From NCBI GenBank assembly GCA_023434855.1, contig JAEYSJ010000305.1:1-17929 (forward strand): 17,929 bases of DNA, in the 5' to 3' direction. How positions within the stretch are numbered: the first letter of the stretch is position 1; each line of letters opens with the position of its first letter. Under the pieces are notes generated by a model, which made no database searches, was not told where the DNA came from, and saw nothing but the letters and a program-made list of their open reading frames with translations. A program made the translations under genes and the position numbers. Positions 6,681 to 14,072 of the stretch are shown piece by piece. Origin of the DNA: Bacillota bacterium. GTDB lineage: Bacteria > Bacillota_C > Negativicutes > JAEYSJ01.

Positions 6681-8447
6681 TTATACTCTGAACTCTGCCA
6701 CCATAGCCTGGAGCTCTGTTGCTATTTGGGATAACGTCTGACTTGAAGAAGCGATTTCCTGCATAGAAGCTGATTGTTGTTCGGTAGCTGCTGAAACATT
6801 CTGGGCTTCCAGAGCGTTTTCTCTGCTACTTTTATCTATGTGTTGCACCGATGAAACAAGCTCCTGGCTTCCTTTTGCAATCTGGTCGATGGATTGGGTA
6901 ACATCTTTGACTTGTAAAGATAATCGTTCCACAGTATCCGCTATGGCTTTGAATGTCTCTCCGGCCATTTCCACAACTTCGATACCCGTCTTCACGCATT
7001 CATTGCTGGAGTGGGTAGCGCTAATAGCTTGGGTCATATCCATCTCGTTCTGTTGAATCAAACCAGTTATTTTTTGCGCTGCTTGGTCGGATTGTTCCGC
7101 CAATTTACGTACTTCCTCGGCAACGACCGCAAAACCACGCCCAACTTCGCCTGCCCGTGCGGCTTCAATTGCAGCATTAAGCGCAAGTAAATTCGTCTGC
7201 CCTGCTATCGAAGAAATCAAAGTTACTATTTCCCCGATTTCCTTTGACCCTTGAGCAAGCTTTGCAATCGTTTTCTCAACCGCAGCGGCTCCCTCGCCAA
7301 TGTTCTTCATCTGAACTACAGCTTTATTTATTGCATGGTGTCCTTGGCCGGTAGATTGTGAAGCATCTACAGCCTTATTCGTTATATCTTTGCTGGTACT
7401 CGCAATCTGGGCAATACTTGTAGATATCTCTTTCACAATAGCCGACATATTATTAACCGCAGCTGCCTGTTTGTCCGAACCTTCAGCTATCTGACAGATT
7501 GACCCTGCCACTTGGTTTGCAGCGTCAGCAGACTGTTGCGCACTCGCAGTCAATTCTTCGCTTGAAGCTGCAACATTGTCAGCAGAAGCGGAAACTTGAC
7601 CGATAATCCCTTGGAGCCTCCGCTTCATGGAATTGAAAGACCCTGATAACTGTCCAATTTCATCTTGGGAATCAACGGACAAATCAGCTATGCCTAGATT
7701 GCCTGCAGCTATTTGTTCAACCTGTTCGGCTACGGCAACAATCGGGTTGGCTATCTTCCTACTGATATATAGCGCCAACAATCCAGCAGCACTTAAACCG
7801 AGCAGAGAGATAACGCCGGCAATTACAAGGTTGTAAAGCAGTTTTTGCCTGTTTTCTTCCTCTTTGGCAGCCACCAGTTTTTCGATGTCATCCACCCAGT
7901 TGCCAGTACCAATGACCCAGTTATAGGGCTGAAACTTTAAACTGTATGCCCGCTTCGGCAACGCTTCGGTCTCATTGGGTTTGGGGAACCAGTAGTTGGT
8001 GTAGCCCCCTCCAGGTTGAGAGCCGTTGTTGATAAGCTCCTGAATAAATTTATTTCCCTTTTTATCGACATCCTCCAGACGGCTTTTGCCTTCAGTAGGT
8101 CTACCGAGCAATACCACGTTGACCCCATCGGTAGTGTCAATCCAGAAATAGTTACCCTCATCAAAACGCAAATCACGGACCAAATTGGCCGCCCATTTCT
8201 TGGCTTCGGTTTCTGTCAGCAGACCTTTTTGCTGCTGCTTATATATTCCGTCAACCAGGCTGCTCACAGTCTCCACTTGCAGCTTGATGCTACGGTCAAA
8301 TTGCGCATAAAGAATGGCCCGGTATTCTTTTATGTCGTTATCGTTCTTACGAATGGTATCAATCACGTAATAACAAGACAGCACAAATACAGACACAAGA
8401 CCTGTCAGGACTAATGCTACAATTAGTTTATACTTTAGTTTAATCAC
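6681..8447 (-). CDS. Methyl-accepting chemotaxis protein with a single Cache sensor
   Basis: A 588-aa transmembrane receptor that passes a ligand signal to CheA/CheW. Domains in order: TM1 (about 8-28), extracytoplasmic sCache_2-like domain (about 35-190, with [10 protein letters not shown] and [18 protein letters not shown]), TM2 (about 205-228), HAMP (about 229-282, IANPI...AAGNLG...DEIGQL), and the long coiled-coil signalling domain (about 290-588). The signalling tip is seen at 415-452, including [19 protein letters not shown] and [16 protein letters not shown]. The start is GTG at 8447 with a GGGGGGG run 5 nt upstream. Cache_2 domains of this type often bind small carboxylates, but no ligand can be named from sequence. 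There is no C-terminal CheR-docking pentapeptide. It is monocistronic with its own terminator at 6516-6557. Confidence 0.95.
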   Translation of the reverse strand: MIKLKYKLIVALVLTGLVSVFVLSCYYVIDTIRKNDNDIKEYRAILYAQFDRSIKLQVETVSSLVDGIYKQQQKGLLTETEAKKWAANLVRDLRFDEGNYFWIDTTDGVNVVLLGRPTEGKSRLEDVDKKGNKFIQELINNGSQPGGGYTNYWFPKPNETEALPKRAYSLKFQPYNWVIGTGNWVDDIEKLVAAKEEENRQKLLYNLVIAGVISLLGLSAAGLLALYISRKIANPIVAVAEQVEQIAAGNLGIADLSVDSQDEIGQLSGSFNSMKRRLQGIIGQVSASADNVAASSEELTASAQQSADAANQVAGSICQIAEGSDKQAAAVNNMSAIVKEISTSIAQIASTSKDITNKAVDASQSTGQGHHAINKAVVQMKNIGEGAAAVEKTIAKLAQGSKEIGEIVTLISSIAGQTNLLALNAAIEAARAGEVGRGFAVVAEEVRKLAEQSDQAAQKITGLIQQNEMDMTQAISATHSSNECVKTGIEVVEMAGETFKAIADTVERLSLQVKDVTQSIDQIAKGSQELVSSVQHIDKSSRENALEAQNVSAATEQQSASMQEIASSSQTLSQIATELQAMVAEFRV

Positions 8448-8599
8448 GCTATCCCCCCCAGTATTAATAATATAGACAGGCTACTTAAAGAAAAAGTAAA
8501 ATAGCTTATCTCTTAACCAGCTCATCAATCGGACTAAAAATCCACTAGTAATGAAATGGCAATTATTAGCATATCCGGTCTTTTTTTCATACCACCTTT

Positions 8600-8750
8600 C
8601 CCGCCAAAAAATCATTAAGTGGAGTTGCAAAAACTACCGAACTAATAAGAGCATTACTAGTAGTAAACCAATTTTTCACAACATAATATTCATTAATATT
8701 GTTTATTTATGTAAAATTCGACAAATATTTCGACAATCCTTCCGAAAAAT
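8600..8750 (-). pseudogene. Decayed 5' copy of the beta-barrel gene at 5637-6332
   Basis: This stretch aligns along its whole length with 6246-6405, the promoter-proximal and signal-peptide part of the barrel gene. Shared blocks include AAATCATT, GTGG, GTTGCAAA, TACCGAACT/CACCGAACT, TAAGAGCA, AGTAAACCAATTTTT, GTTTATTT, ATTCGACAAA, AATCCT and CCGAAAAAT. The original ATG has become GTG, the AAGGAGG site is destroyed, and nothing matches beyond codon 28, so no functional product is possible. Just upstream a 9-bp inverted repeat TTTATTAAA/TTTAATAAA (8756-8778) takes the place of the 11-bp repeat at the intact promoter. The receptor gene now separates the two copies, so this is a relic of a duplicated barrel gene. 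The rest of 8448-8861 shows no gene. Confidence 0.75.
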
Positions 8751-8861
8751 AGTAATTTATTAAATTGGCTTTAATAAATATTTTATAATCCAAAATATTC
8801 TCTCTCGTTTGTACTTTCTATTTCAGCAACGCGTACCATAATACAATTCATTTTATATTTT

Positions 8862-9452
8862 CTATCTTGCACCTTTCCCTTCGTAAGTTGCCATAATAGC
8901 TTTTATCTTTTCAACAATCATTTTCATAAATATACCTATGGCAATGTAAGCAGGTAAGCTATAGTAAACCTTCCATTCTACCGGCACATAGAAACCAAAC
9001 CTTTCCAGTAAAGGCTCCAGGATGAAACTAAATACACCGGACATAAGAATAGTTGCGATCAAAAAACTTCGCCAGGAGCTGCAGTATTGGTATACCAGCG
9101 CATATATAACAGGAAGCAGGATATAATCAATTGCAGTAGACGGTGGGAAGACAGGTATCAGATCAACAGGATAGTACCACACGCCCAATTCGTATCCGAC
9201 CTGGTCGAGCCAAATACTCACCGTCATTACTGAAAATCCATAAAAGGTAAGTTCCAATAACCGCTTTTTATCCACCAGTTTCCACCAAATGTATAAGGAA
9301 ACAACAGCTAGTACTACTTCGAACCACCAGCTTAGTGTATTGAAGTCAGTGTCCAGCCAATTGTCTATTCGGGCATAAGACCATTGCTTTAAGATATAGG
9401 CAAGTTGTTCATCGGTAGGAGATGTAGGAAAGGTGCGGATTCTTTCTAACAT
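8862..9452 (-). CDS. CBO0543-type multi-spanning membrane protein
   Basis: A 196-aa membrane protein resembling the CBO0543 family found in spore-forming Firmicutes; no biochemical function is established that I know of. It has a soluble N-terminus (1-40), then about five hydrophobic segments (about 42-60, 68-84, 105-122, 129-146, 164-184). Marks that made me think of the family are WWKLVDKKRLLEL after the first helix, IWLDQVGYELGVWYYP, LIPVFPPSTAIDY, and EPLLERFGFY followed by WKVYYSLPAYIAIG. The start is ATG at 9452 with AAGGGG 12 nt upstream. A small protein gene lies 105 bp upstream on the same strand and may share the transcript. No terminator is evident downstream. Assignment is from motif memory, so moderate. 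Confidence 0.7.
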   Translation of the reverse strand: MLERIRTFPTSPTDEQLAYILKQWSYARIDNWLDTDFNTLSWWFEVVLAVVSLYIWWKLVDKKRLLELTFYGFSVMTVSIWLDQVGYELGVWYYPVDLIPVFPPSTAIDYILLPVIYALVYQYCSSWRSFLIATILMSGVFSFILEPLLERFGFYVPVEWKVYYSLPAYIAIGIFMKMIVEKIKAIMATYEGKGAR

Positions 9453-9557
9453 TGAATCAAATTACCCCTTTATGTATCAAGTTTTGGCAGAATTGCACTG
9501 CATTAGTTTAACCAAAAAGCAAGTGCAATACACTGATAGGCAGAATAAGACCACCGC

Positions 9558-9710
9558 TCAGTTGGTTTTTCTAAAATCTTCCATTACTTTCCTGACTGCT
9601 TTTAGTGCCAACCGGCCAAATACATCAAAGGTTGAGTCTACTATTTTATACAAGATTACACCAAGCATTATTTCAATAACAAAATTCCAGTCTAAATTTA
9701 TTTCAGGCAT
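9558..9710 (-). CDS. Small protein, 50 aa, unknown function
   Basis: An ATG at 9710 is preceded by GGGGTGATGAT, a good ribosome binding site, and opens a 50-codon frame ending in TGA at 9558. The product begins MPEINLDWNFVIEIML and ends KVMEDFRKTN. A hydrophobic helix (about 10-21) is followed by an amphipathic, basic C-terminal half (about 30-50). That layout suits a small membrane-associated protein. It precedes the CBO0543 gene on the same strand by 105 bp. I recognise no family. Evidence for expression is only the ribosome binding site and the plausible composition. Confidence 0.5.
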   Translation of the reverse strand: MPEINLDWNFVIEIMLGVILYKIVDSTFDVFGRLALKAVRKVMEDFRKTN

Positions 9711-9792
9711 ATCATCACCCCGCTAATATGTATGGGGAAGAGTATAAGTAAATGACAGAGTATAAATAAATAAGATTTGACCGTAAAAACAT

Positions 9793-9832
9793 AAGACAGG
9801 GACTATGTTTTTTAAAACACTATCCCTGTCTT
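9793..9832 (-). terminator. Hairpin terminator after the 59-aa secreted protein
   Basis: Stem AAGACAGGGA/TCCCTGTCTT (9793-9802 with 9823-9832) carries an inner GTTTT/AAAAC stem. On the minus strand it is followed by TATGTTTTTAC. It starts 16 nt after the stop at 9849. The GGGA/CTGTC core resembles hairpins at 6522-6557 and 10731-10772. Confidence 0.7.
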
Positions 9833-9848
9833 CGCATTTTTAATTATA

Positions 9849-10028
9849 TTATTTCTGACACTCGCAACTCTTATCTTTATTTTGCTTACAATTTTTTTGG
9901 TTCTGGTCCATCATCTTAGACCCATCTCCGTCGGGGCGCCCTGTAGACTGTGCATTTACAATTCCTGTGCCAATAATTGAAACCGCAATGATACCACTAA
10001 TAATTAAAGCCATCAATTTTTTATTCAT
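9849..10028 (-). CDS. Small secreted cysteine-containing protein, 59 aa
   Basis: A 59-codon frame starting ATG at 10028, with a strong AAGGGGGAGA ribosome binding site 3-8 nt upstream and an extended -10 promoter at 10052-10060. Residues 1-26 are a clear signal peptide: basic MNKK, hydrophobic LMALIISGIIAVSIIG, then IVNA before a predicted cut ahead of Gln27. The mature part is only about 33 residues, hydrophilic, with Asp/Lys/Gln and three cysteines in a CX6CXC pattern (C47, C54, C56) near the C-terminus. It has its own promoter and its own terminator (9793-9832), so it is a complete monocistronic unit. No family is recognised. It could bind a metal or form a disulfide outside the inner membrane; that is inference. 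Confidence 0.75.
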   Translation of the reverse strand: MNKKLMALIISGIIAVSIIGTGIVNAQSTGRPDGDGSKMMDQNQKNCKQNKDKSCECQK

Positions 10029-10051
10029 TTCTCTCCCCCTTTCTTAAGAAT

Positions 10052-10060
10052 ATTATACCA
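10052..10060 (-). promoter_or_regulatory. Extended -10 promoter of the 59-aa gene
   Basis: On the minus strand this reads TGGTATAAT, the TGnTATAAT extended -10. No good -35 is present, as is usual for extended -10 promoters. The start would fall near 10045, giving a leader of about 17 nt that contains the ribosome binding site. Confidence 0.6.
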
Positions 10061-10153
10061 CATTGGCCAAGTTCTTCCTAGCTGAGAAAAACGTTCCGCT
10101 TTCGAACTCGGAAGATCTTGTTAGAAAACCCTAACGCAGTTTTGGGACACGCT

Positions 10154-10249
10154 AACCACGGAGGACACGGAGGGTTATTATTAATACTCTTATTCCCTGC
10201 GAGATGTATCGAGCCGTTCCACTCCGTGTCCTCCGCGTACTCCGTGGCT
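10154..10249. repeat. Inverted repeat B with 9-bp unit arms (ACGGAGGAC type)
   Basis: The left arm is AACC, ACGGAGGAC, ACGGAGGGT. The right arm in reverse complement is AGCC, ACGGAGTAC, GCGGAGGAC, ACGGAGTGG. The loop retains GCGA, ATGTATCG and CCGTTCC, also present in repeat A, so A and B are related copies. It lies in the 348-bp gene-free stretch between the 59-aa gene and the YkuS gene, which otherwise holds a promoter and a terminator. Confidence 0.85.
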
Positions 10250-10302
10250 CAAAAATTCTAGCACCAGGCTGACACCGACCCAAAAACTTATGTTTATACT
10301 AT

Positions 10303-10352
10303 AAAAAAAGCGACCATCTCAAGGCTGTTATGCAGCTCTTAAGATGGCGCTT
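10303..10352 (-). terminator. Terminator of the YkuS-like gene
   Basis: Stem 10308-10323 with 10338-10352, with one bulged A and one mismatch, loop about 14 nt. On the minus strand it is followed by a run of seven T (10303-10309). It lies 25 bp past the stop. Confidence 0.8.
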
Positions 10353-10376
10353 GTGTGTAATGAAAACTGTCTGGTA

Positions 10377-10619
10377 TCAGAAACTACTGTTTTGTTGCAC
10401 TTCCGTTTCTCTAATAGCGGAGTAAATTTCATACTCGTCTTTTCCTGTAGCATCGATAACCGGCACTCCGGCATTTGCTACATTACTACTCGTTCCACTC
10501 ACGACAACGGCAGCAACATCACTGGCATTTTCGGGGCTGACTACTGTATAACCCCGCTCTTGAAGGTTCTTTTTAACACTGGATAATTGATCATCCACTG
10601 CTACTTTTATGCTTGACAT
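10377..10619 (-). CDS. YkuS/UPF0180 family protein
   Basis: An 80-aa protein starting at the ATG at 10619, with AAGGGGGTG about 5 nt upstream. An in-frame ATG 11 codons earlier would overlap this site and is not used. Family features are the start IKVAVDDQLSSVKKNLQERGYTVV (4-27), then a central VVVSGTSSN and VPVIDATG, as in the small Firmicute UPF0180 (YkuS) proteins, which resemble a single Rossmann-like half-domain. Function is unknown. Length is close to the family norm. It stands alone, between a terminator (10303-10352) and the preceding barrel gene's terminator (10731-10772). Confidence 0.8.
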   Translation of the reverse strand: MSSIKVAVDDQLSSVKKNLQERGYTVVSPENASDVAAVVVSGTSSNVANAGVPVIDATGKDEYEIYSAIRETEVQQNSSF

Positions 10620-10730
10620 GAATACACCCCCTTTGGTGATTAGGATGTCCAAGTTTTCAGCAAAAAAACATATGGTTGAAAAGAAATAAAAGCCATACTA
10701 TTTCTGAAATATATGTTGCTAGAAAAAGTA

Positions 10731-10772
10731 CAGGGGACAGGATTCTGTCTGCGAAACAGAATCCGTCCCCTG
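10731..10772 (-). terminator. Strong hairpin terminator of the second barrel gene
   Basis: CAGGGGAC (10731-10738) and GGATTCTGT (10740-10748) pair with ACAGAATCC (10756-10764) and GTCCCCTG (10765-10772), 17 bp with one bulged A. On the minus strand it is followed by TACTTTTT; on the plus strand by ATTTTT, so it may work both ways. It lies 36 bp past the barrel stop. Confidence 0.8.
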
Positions 10773-10807
10773 ATTTTTAAAGGAGAGATGAGCAAAAAAG
10801 GTATGAA

Positions 10808-11590
10808 TTAGAATTTATACATAATTTCAAAATACGGACCCGCTTGTTTTAGTTGCGCGCTGTCTCCGTTATCTTTACCATCGTTAATCGACAGGTCAAA
10901 GGTCCGGTAGGCTACGGATGCGGCTGCCTGCTTGTTAAAGTTGTATTTGGCCCCTATTTCCATATCGTAAAAATGACCGTATTTTCCCAAGGGCAAACCA
11001 CTGATCTCGGTGAAGCCGGTAAGACCGCTTTCACCCTGCAGCTTTGTTGATGCCCTGAAACCGATGGTGGGTATCACTCCGGCAAAACTTTTACTTTCTG
11101 TTTTGGTGTTATTCGAGGAATCAGTACCGGTAATACTGGTATCAAACTTAAAACCCTTTAAATCAACCAACCAGCTCGTATCTACAGCCTGCGACTTAGT
11201 AATTGGCCGCAGCCAGGTGAGCCGGTAGTAATCAACGCCAAGATGGGAGTCAGTATTATATCCGTCGATAAATTGAGTGCCACCATAAGAAATAGGCTGG
11301 GTTATTGTTTTTGCGCCGTCAAAGCTCCAGTTGGTATAAGATAACCGCAGATTGCCGGTTAACCACAACCGGTACTCTGTAGCATTTTTATTATCCATGC
11401 CAAGATCATTTTTAAAATCGACATCCTGGGTAGAAGAAATGCCGTTGACATAGTGTGATTTAAAAGTCAGGCTTGGCTGGAAATACCCTAACTCTAAAGT
11501 CATACCATCACCACTGGCGGCAAATACTACACCATTCATAGCAGCGATCAGCAAAATAGTAAAGATTGTTATTCGCGAAATAGCTTTCAT
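10808..11590 (-). CDS. Predicted outer-membrane beta-barrel protein
   Basis: A 260-aa exported protein. I chose the ATG at 11590 (MKAIS...), because an ATG nine codons earlier lies upstream of the AGGAGAGG ribosome binding site. Residues 1-25 form a signal peptide (KAISR, long hydrophobic core, VFAA). The mature part is made of short alternating strands: MTLELGYFQPSLTFKS at the start, LRLSYTNWSFDG, YYRLTWLRP, TIGFRASTKL, IGAKYNFNKQAAASVAYRTFDL, and YFEIMYKF at the end. The terminal Phe after YK and the absence of a lipobox or LPXTG motif fit a barrel inserted in an outer membrane. It shares this ending but no overall similarity with the protein at 5637-6332. Its own promoter and terminator make it monocistronic. 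Role and cargo are unknown. Confidence 0.75.
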   Translation of the reverse strand: MKAISRITIFTILLIAAMNGVVFAASGDGMTLELGYFQPSLTFKSHYVNGISSTQDVDFKNDLGMDNKNATEYRLWLTGNLRLSYTNWSFDGAKTITQPISYGGTQFIDGYNTDSHLGVDYYRLTWLRPITKSQAVDTSWLVDLKGFKFDTSITGTDSSNNTKTESKSFAGVIPTIGFRASTKLQGESGLTGFTEISGLPLGKYGHFYDMEIGAKYNFNKQAAASVAYRTFDLSINDGKDNGDSAQLKQAGPYFEIMYKF

Positions 11591-11682
11591 GTTATGATTC
11601 CTCTCCTCGTTGCCCAAATGTTAGTTGTTCAATTGCTAGTTGTTTAGTTGTTTAATTTTGATATTTCCAGGCATTCACCCCA

Positions 11683-11720
11683 GTCGATTATATTATTATT
11701 ATCCCATTCCAATAATCGAC
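11683..11720 (-). promoter_or_regulatory. Promoter flanked by a 9-bp inverted repeat
   Basis: GTCGATTAT (11683-11691) and ATAATCGAC (11712-11720) are perfect inverted arms 20 bp apart. On the minus strand TATAAT (11687-11692) lies in one arm and the -35 position (11710-11715) in the other. The leader to the barrel start is about 90 nt and contains repeated CAACTA units (11612-11652). The arms look like an operator; no regulator is identified. Confidence 0.5.
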
Positions 11721-11843
11721 ATTATTCATCAAAATATTAATGCTGATATTTAAGCATTTTTATTAATCTATATGCAAAATAAGCCTTTAAAGGTATTCAG
11801 AATGTAAGTATAGCCATTTACCTAAGACAAAGAATTGTGTATA

Positions 11844-11889
11844 AAAAGCAGTGACCGGTCTCCTTTATAGAAAACCGGTCACTGCTTTT
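11844..11889 (-). terminator. Bidirectional hairpin terminator
   Basis: AAAAGCAGTGACCGGT (11844-11859) pairs perfectly with 11874-11889, giving 16 bp with a 14-nt loop. On the minus strand it is followed by TATAC after five T, and it ends the zinc-ribbon/radical SAM cluster 58 bp after the last stop. Confidence 0.85.
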
Positions 11890-11946
11890 ATGTATGAATT
11901 TACATGCTAGTTGGGAAATTAAATTATTACACCATTGTATCTATAA

Positions 11947-12102
11947 TTATTTCCCGGATAATACCAACCGTGCGGACATACCGCATTTAGGACATACCTT
12001 GCCTTCCTTGGTGTCCTGGCATTCTACGCAGTAAACGGTAAAACAGCGGGGACATTGGTATTGTACATCCTGATTACTGCCGCATCTTTTACATTCAGCC
12101 AT
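11947..12102 (-). CDS. Small four-CXXC zinc-binding protein, 51 aa
   Basis: A 51-aa protein with eight cysteines in four CXXC pairs: C4/C7, C17/C20, C25/C28 and C37/C40. It has the look of a compact cross-braced zinc domain or two zinc ribbons. The start is the ATG at 12102, directly behind a textbook AAGGAGGTG at 6-7 nt. An ATG 11 codons earlier would lie inside the preceding gene and upstream of that site. It begins 13 nt after the phosphatase stop and is the last gene of the cluster, followed by a terminator. No catalytic motif is visible, so it could be an adaptor or an electron/metal carrier for the pathway, but this is a guess. Confidence 0.75.
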   Translation of the reverse strand: MAECKRCGSNQDVQYQCPRCFTVYCVECQDTKEGKVCPKCGMSARLVLSGK

Positions 12103-12115
12103 TGCAATCACCTCC

Positions 12116-12733
12116 TTAGCATCCAAAACAATCAACAGTAAAGTTAATCATTTTTATCCGGCTGATACCCTCTTCCAGACAAATACTATTTATACAGCAA
12201 TAGTCCTGGGGAATATTGAACATGTTGGCAAAAGGCAGGCCCAGCAATTGACACAGCAAAGTACGATTAAAACCTGCATGCCCAACGACCACAATGTTGC
12301 CTGTTGATGTTGACATAATATCTTTTAATGCAGCCAGCGACCGCTGACCGCATTCGGCAAAACTTTCCCCACCGGATATCCGATAATTGGCAAAATCAGT
12401 TCCCCGTTGCGCATATTCCTCCGGATAGCGAAGGGCAACCTCCGAAAAAGTCAAGCCGTCCCAGTCACCCATATTGATTTCCCTGAGGTCCTTCCGTGCC
12501 ACAGGCTCAAGTGCCAAACCAGCACCAATTTGCCTGGCGGTATCAAGTGAACGGGCTAAGTCGCTGCAATATAATCCGGCAATCTCCACACCGGATAACA
12601 TAAGACCCACCTGCCGCGCCTGGTCTATCCCCTCCTGGCATATGGGAATATCAGTATGGCCTATGTAGCGCCTTTTTCCGTCAGCATGCTGTATTTTTCC
12701 GTGCCGCATCAGATAGATCATTCTCGCTGCCAT
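12116..12733 (-). CDS. Histidine phosphatase superfamily protein (CobC/PhoE-like)
   Basis: A 205-aa phosphatase of the histidine acid phosphatase/phosphoglycerate mutase fold. Seen directly are the RHG catalytic motif (LMRHGK, 8-13), SDLARSLDTA with the substrate arginine (57-66), the acid region REINMGDWDG (84-93), and the second catalytic histidine in VVVGHAG (148-154). Length is normal for small members such as alpha-ribazole phosphatase (CobC) or PhoE-like enzymes. The sequence does not decide the substrate. The ATG at 12733 follows the ligase stop by 4 nt, with GGAG inside the end of the ligase gene, so translation is probably coupled. In this cluster it may hydrolyse a phosphorylated or nucleotide-activated intermediate. 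Confidence 0.9.
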   Translation of the reverse strand: MAARMIYLMRHGKIQHADGKRRYIGHTDIPICQEGIDQARQVGLMLSGVEIAGLYCSDLARSLDTARQIGAGLALEPVARKDLREINMGDWDGLTFSEVALRYPEEYAQRGTDFANYRISGGESFAECGQRSLAALKDIMSTSTGNIVVVGHAGFNRTLLCQLLGLPFANMFNIPQDYCCINSICLEEGISRIKMINFTVDCFGC

Positions 12734-12737
12734 GGCT

Positions 12738-14072
12738 TTACTCCAATACTTTAATCGTCCTTTTACCCACCCGTGGAGCCATCTGGGTTGTCCACTCTTT
12801 AAGTTTGGCTACAATAGTGAGTCCTCCGCCTTGCTCGGATTGCCGTATGGCAGCCACATCCCGCAGCGCCTCAGCCAGTACTGCCCGGGCCTGATGATTG
12901 TCACTCCCCATCGTTGTTGCTTCCACTTCAAGATCAGTCTTTCCTTTATGATAAACTACAGTGGCCGTAAAATCAATAATTCCTGCAAGCGGAAATATGG
13001 CTTCGTCCAAATCCGCCATAGTCAGCCAGCTTTCCTCCCCGACAGAGACTCTGCCCACCAGTCTTTCTTTCACCGGGGCCAGGCGGCGCAACACTGTGCC
13101 ACAGGGACAAGGTTCAGGAATAAAGCGGGAAAAATCACCGGTGCGATAGCGAATAAGCGGCATACCCCGCCTGGTCAGCGTGGTAATGACCACTTCCCCC
13201 CATTCACCGTCCATTACCGGGTTACCAGTCCCGGTATCTATTATTTCAAAATACAAATCACCTTCCCGCAAATGGTATCCGTCATGAACATCGCACTCAT
13301 TACCACCGCCTAATCCCATTTCCGTCATACCATAATGCTGGAACACCCTGCAATTCCATATCTGTTGCAATTCCCGCGCAACTGCCTGGGGAATGTAGTC
13401 AGTGCATAACATCATGCTTTTAATTGGCAAGTTTATATTTTCCCTGACGCAATATCTGGCCAAAGCCAAAACGTGTACCGGAACCCCGATAAGCGAGTCA
13501 ACCTGCCGCTCAGCCATTATGGCCACAGTTTCAGGAACGCTGCGAACAAAACCGTGGGGAATAGCCTCAACACCCAGCCGCTGCAAAGCGATGAGCATTA
13601 AATCCCCCAATCCGCCCGGTCGTTCCCCCGGCAGCAAAATTAAATGACGGTTACCTGGCCTAACCAGCGTCGACATACACCACTGAAAAAAGTCGATCGT
13701 TGATTCCTGGTCTTCAGGAGTAAAATATAGTCGTTTTTCCGTACCGGTTGTCCCGGAGCTGGCCAGCGTAACAACCTGGCTGATCTCACTCTGCGAAACA
13801 CATAACATTTTGTGCCCTTGTTCACGAATATCGTCGGCGGTAATAAACGGCAGGCGGGCTAAGTCGGCCAGGCAATCCAGCCTATTACCGGCAAAGTCTG
13901 CCAAATGTTTCCGGTAATAGGGGCCGGCAGCATGTGCTGCAGCAATCACCTCATTCAGCTTGGCAAGCTGATAGCTGTCAATAAGTTCCTTAGTCAGGCT
14001 GTCCACTGGCACTCCCACTTTTCGAGCCAGCCAGCCTTGGACTGGAGTTTTAGGGAATACCTGTTCAGTCAT
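12738..14072 (-). CDS. PaaK-like AMP-forming ligase (possible DVU_1553-type)
   Basis: A 444-aa adenylate-forming enzyme of the phenylacetate-CoA ligase type, which activates a carboxylate with ATP and usually passes it to CoA. Seen are the phosphate loop SSGTTGTEK (105-113), the HYGMTEMG motif (246-253), YRTGD (309-313), and an FIPEPCPCGTVLRRL stretch (317-331) in which C322/C324 and possibly C260 may bind zinc, as in PaaK-like proteins. The start is the ATG at 14072, with GAGGTG 6 nt upstream. A longer frame of 20 codons lies wholly inside the radical SAM gene. Its first 8 nt overlap the end of that gene (ATGACTGA), a sign of coupled translation. I recall a family named after DVU_1553 for AMP ligases in such neighbourhoods; the substrate is unknown. 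Confidence 0.9.
   Translation of the reverse strand: MTEQVFPKTPVQGWLARKVGVPVDSLTKELIDSYQLAKLNEVIAAAHAAGPYYRKHLADFAGNRLDCLADLARLPFITADDIREQGHKMLCVSQSEISQVVTLASSGTTGTEKRLYFTPEDQESTIDFFQWCMSTLVRPGNRHLILLPGERPGGLGDLMLIALQRLGVEAIPHGFVRSVPETVAIMAERQVDSLIGVPVHVLALARYCVRENINLPIKSMMLCTDYIPQAVARELQQIWNCRVFQHYGMTEMGLGGGNECDVHDGYHLREGDLYFEIIDTGTGNPVMDGEWGEVVITTLTRRGMPLIRYRTGDFSRFIPEPCPCGTVLRRLAPVKERLVGRVSVGEESWLTMADLDEAIFPLAGIIDFTATVVYHKGKTDLEVEATTMGSDNHQARAVLAEALRDVAAIRQSEQGGGLTIVAKLKEWTTQMAPRVGKRTIKVLE

Noticed and set aside
9433..9726. Plus-strand 97-codon frame
   Set aside because: Overlaps the better supported 50-aa gene on the minus strand and has no ribosome binding site.
12732..13313. Plus-strand 193-codon frame
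   Set aside because: Antisense to the AMP ligase gene and without domains or a start signal.
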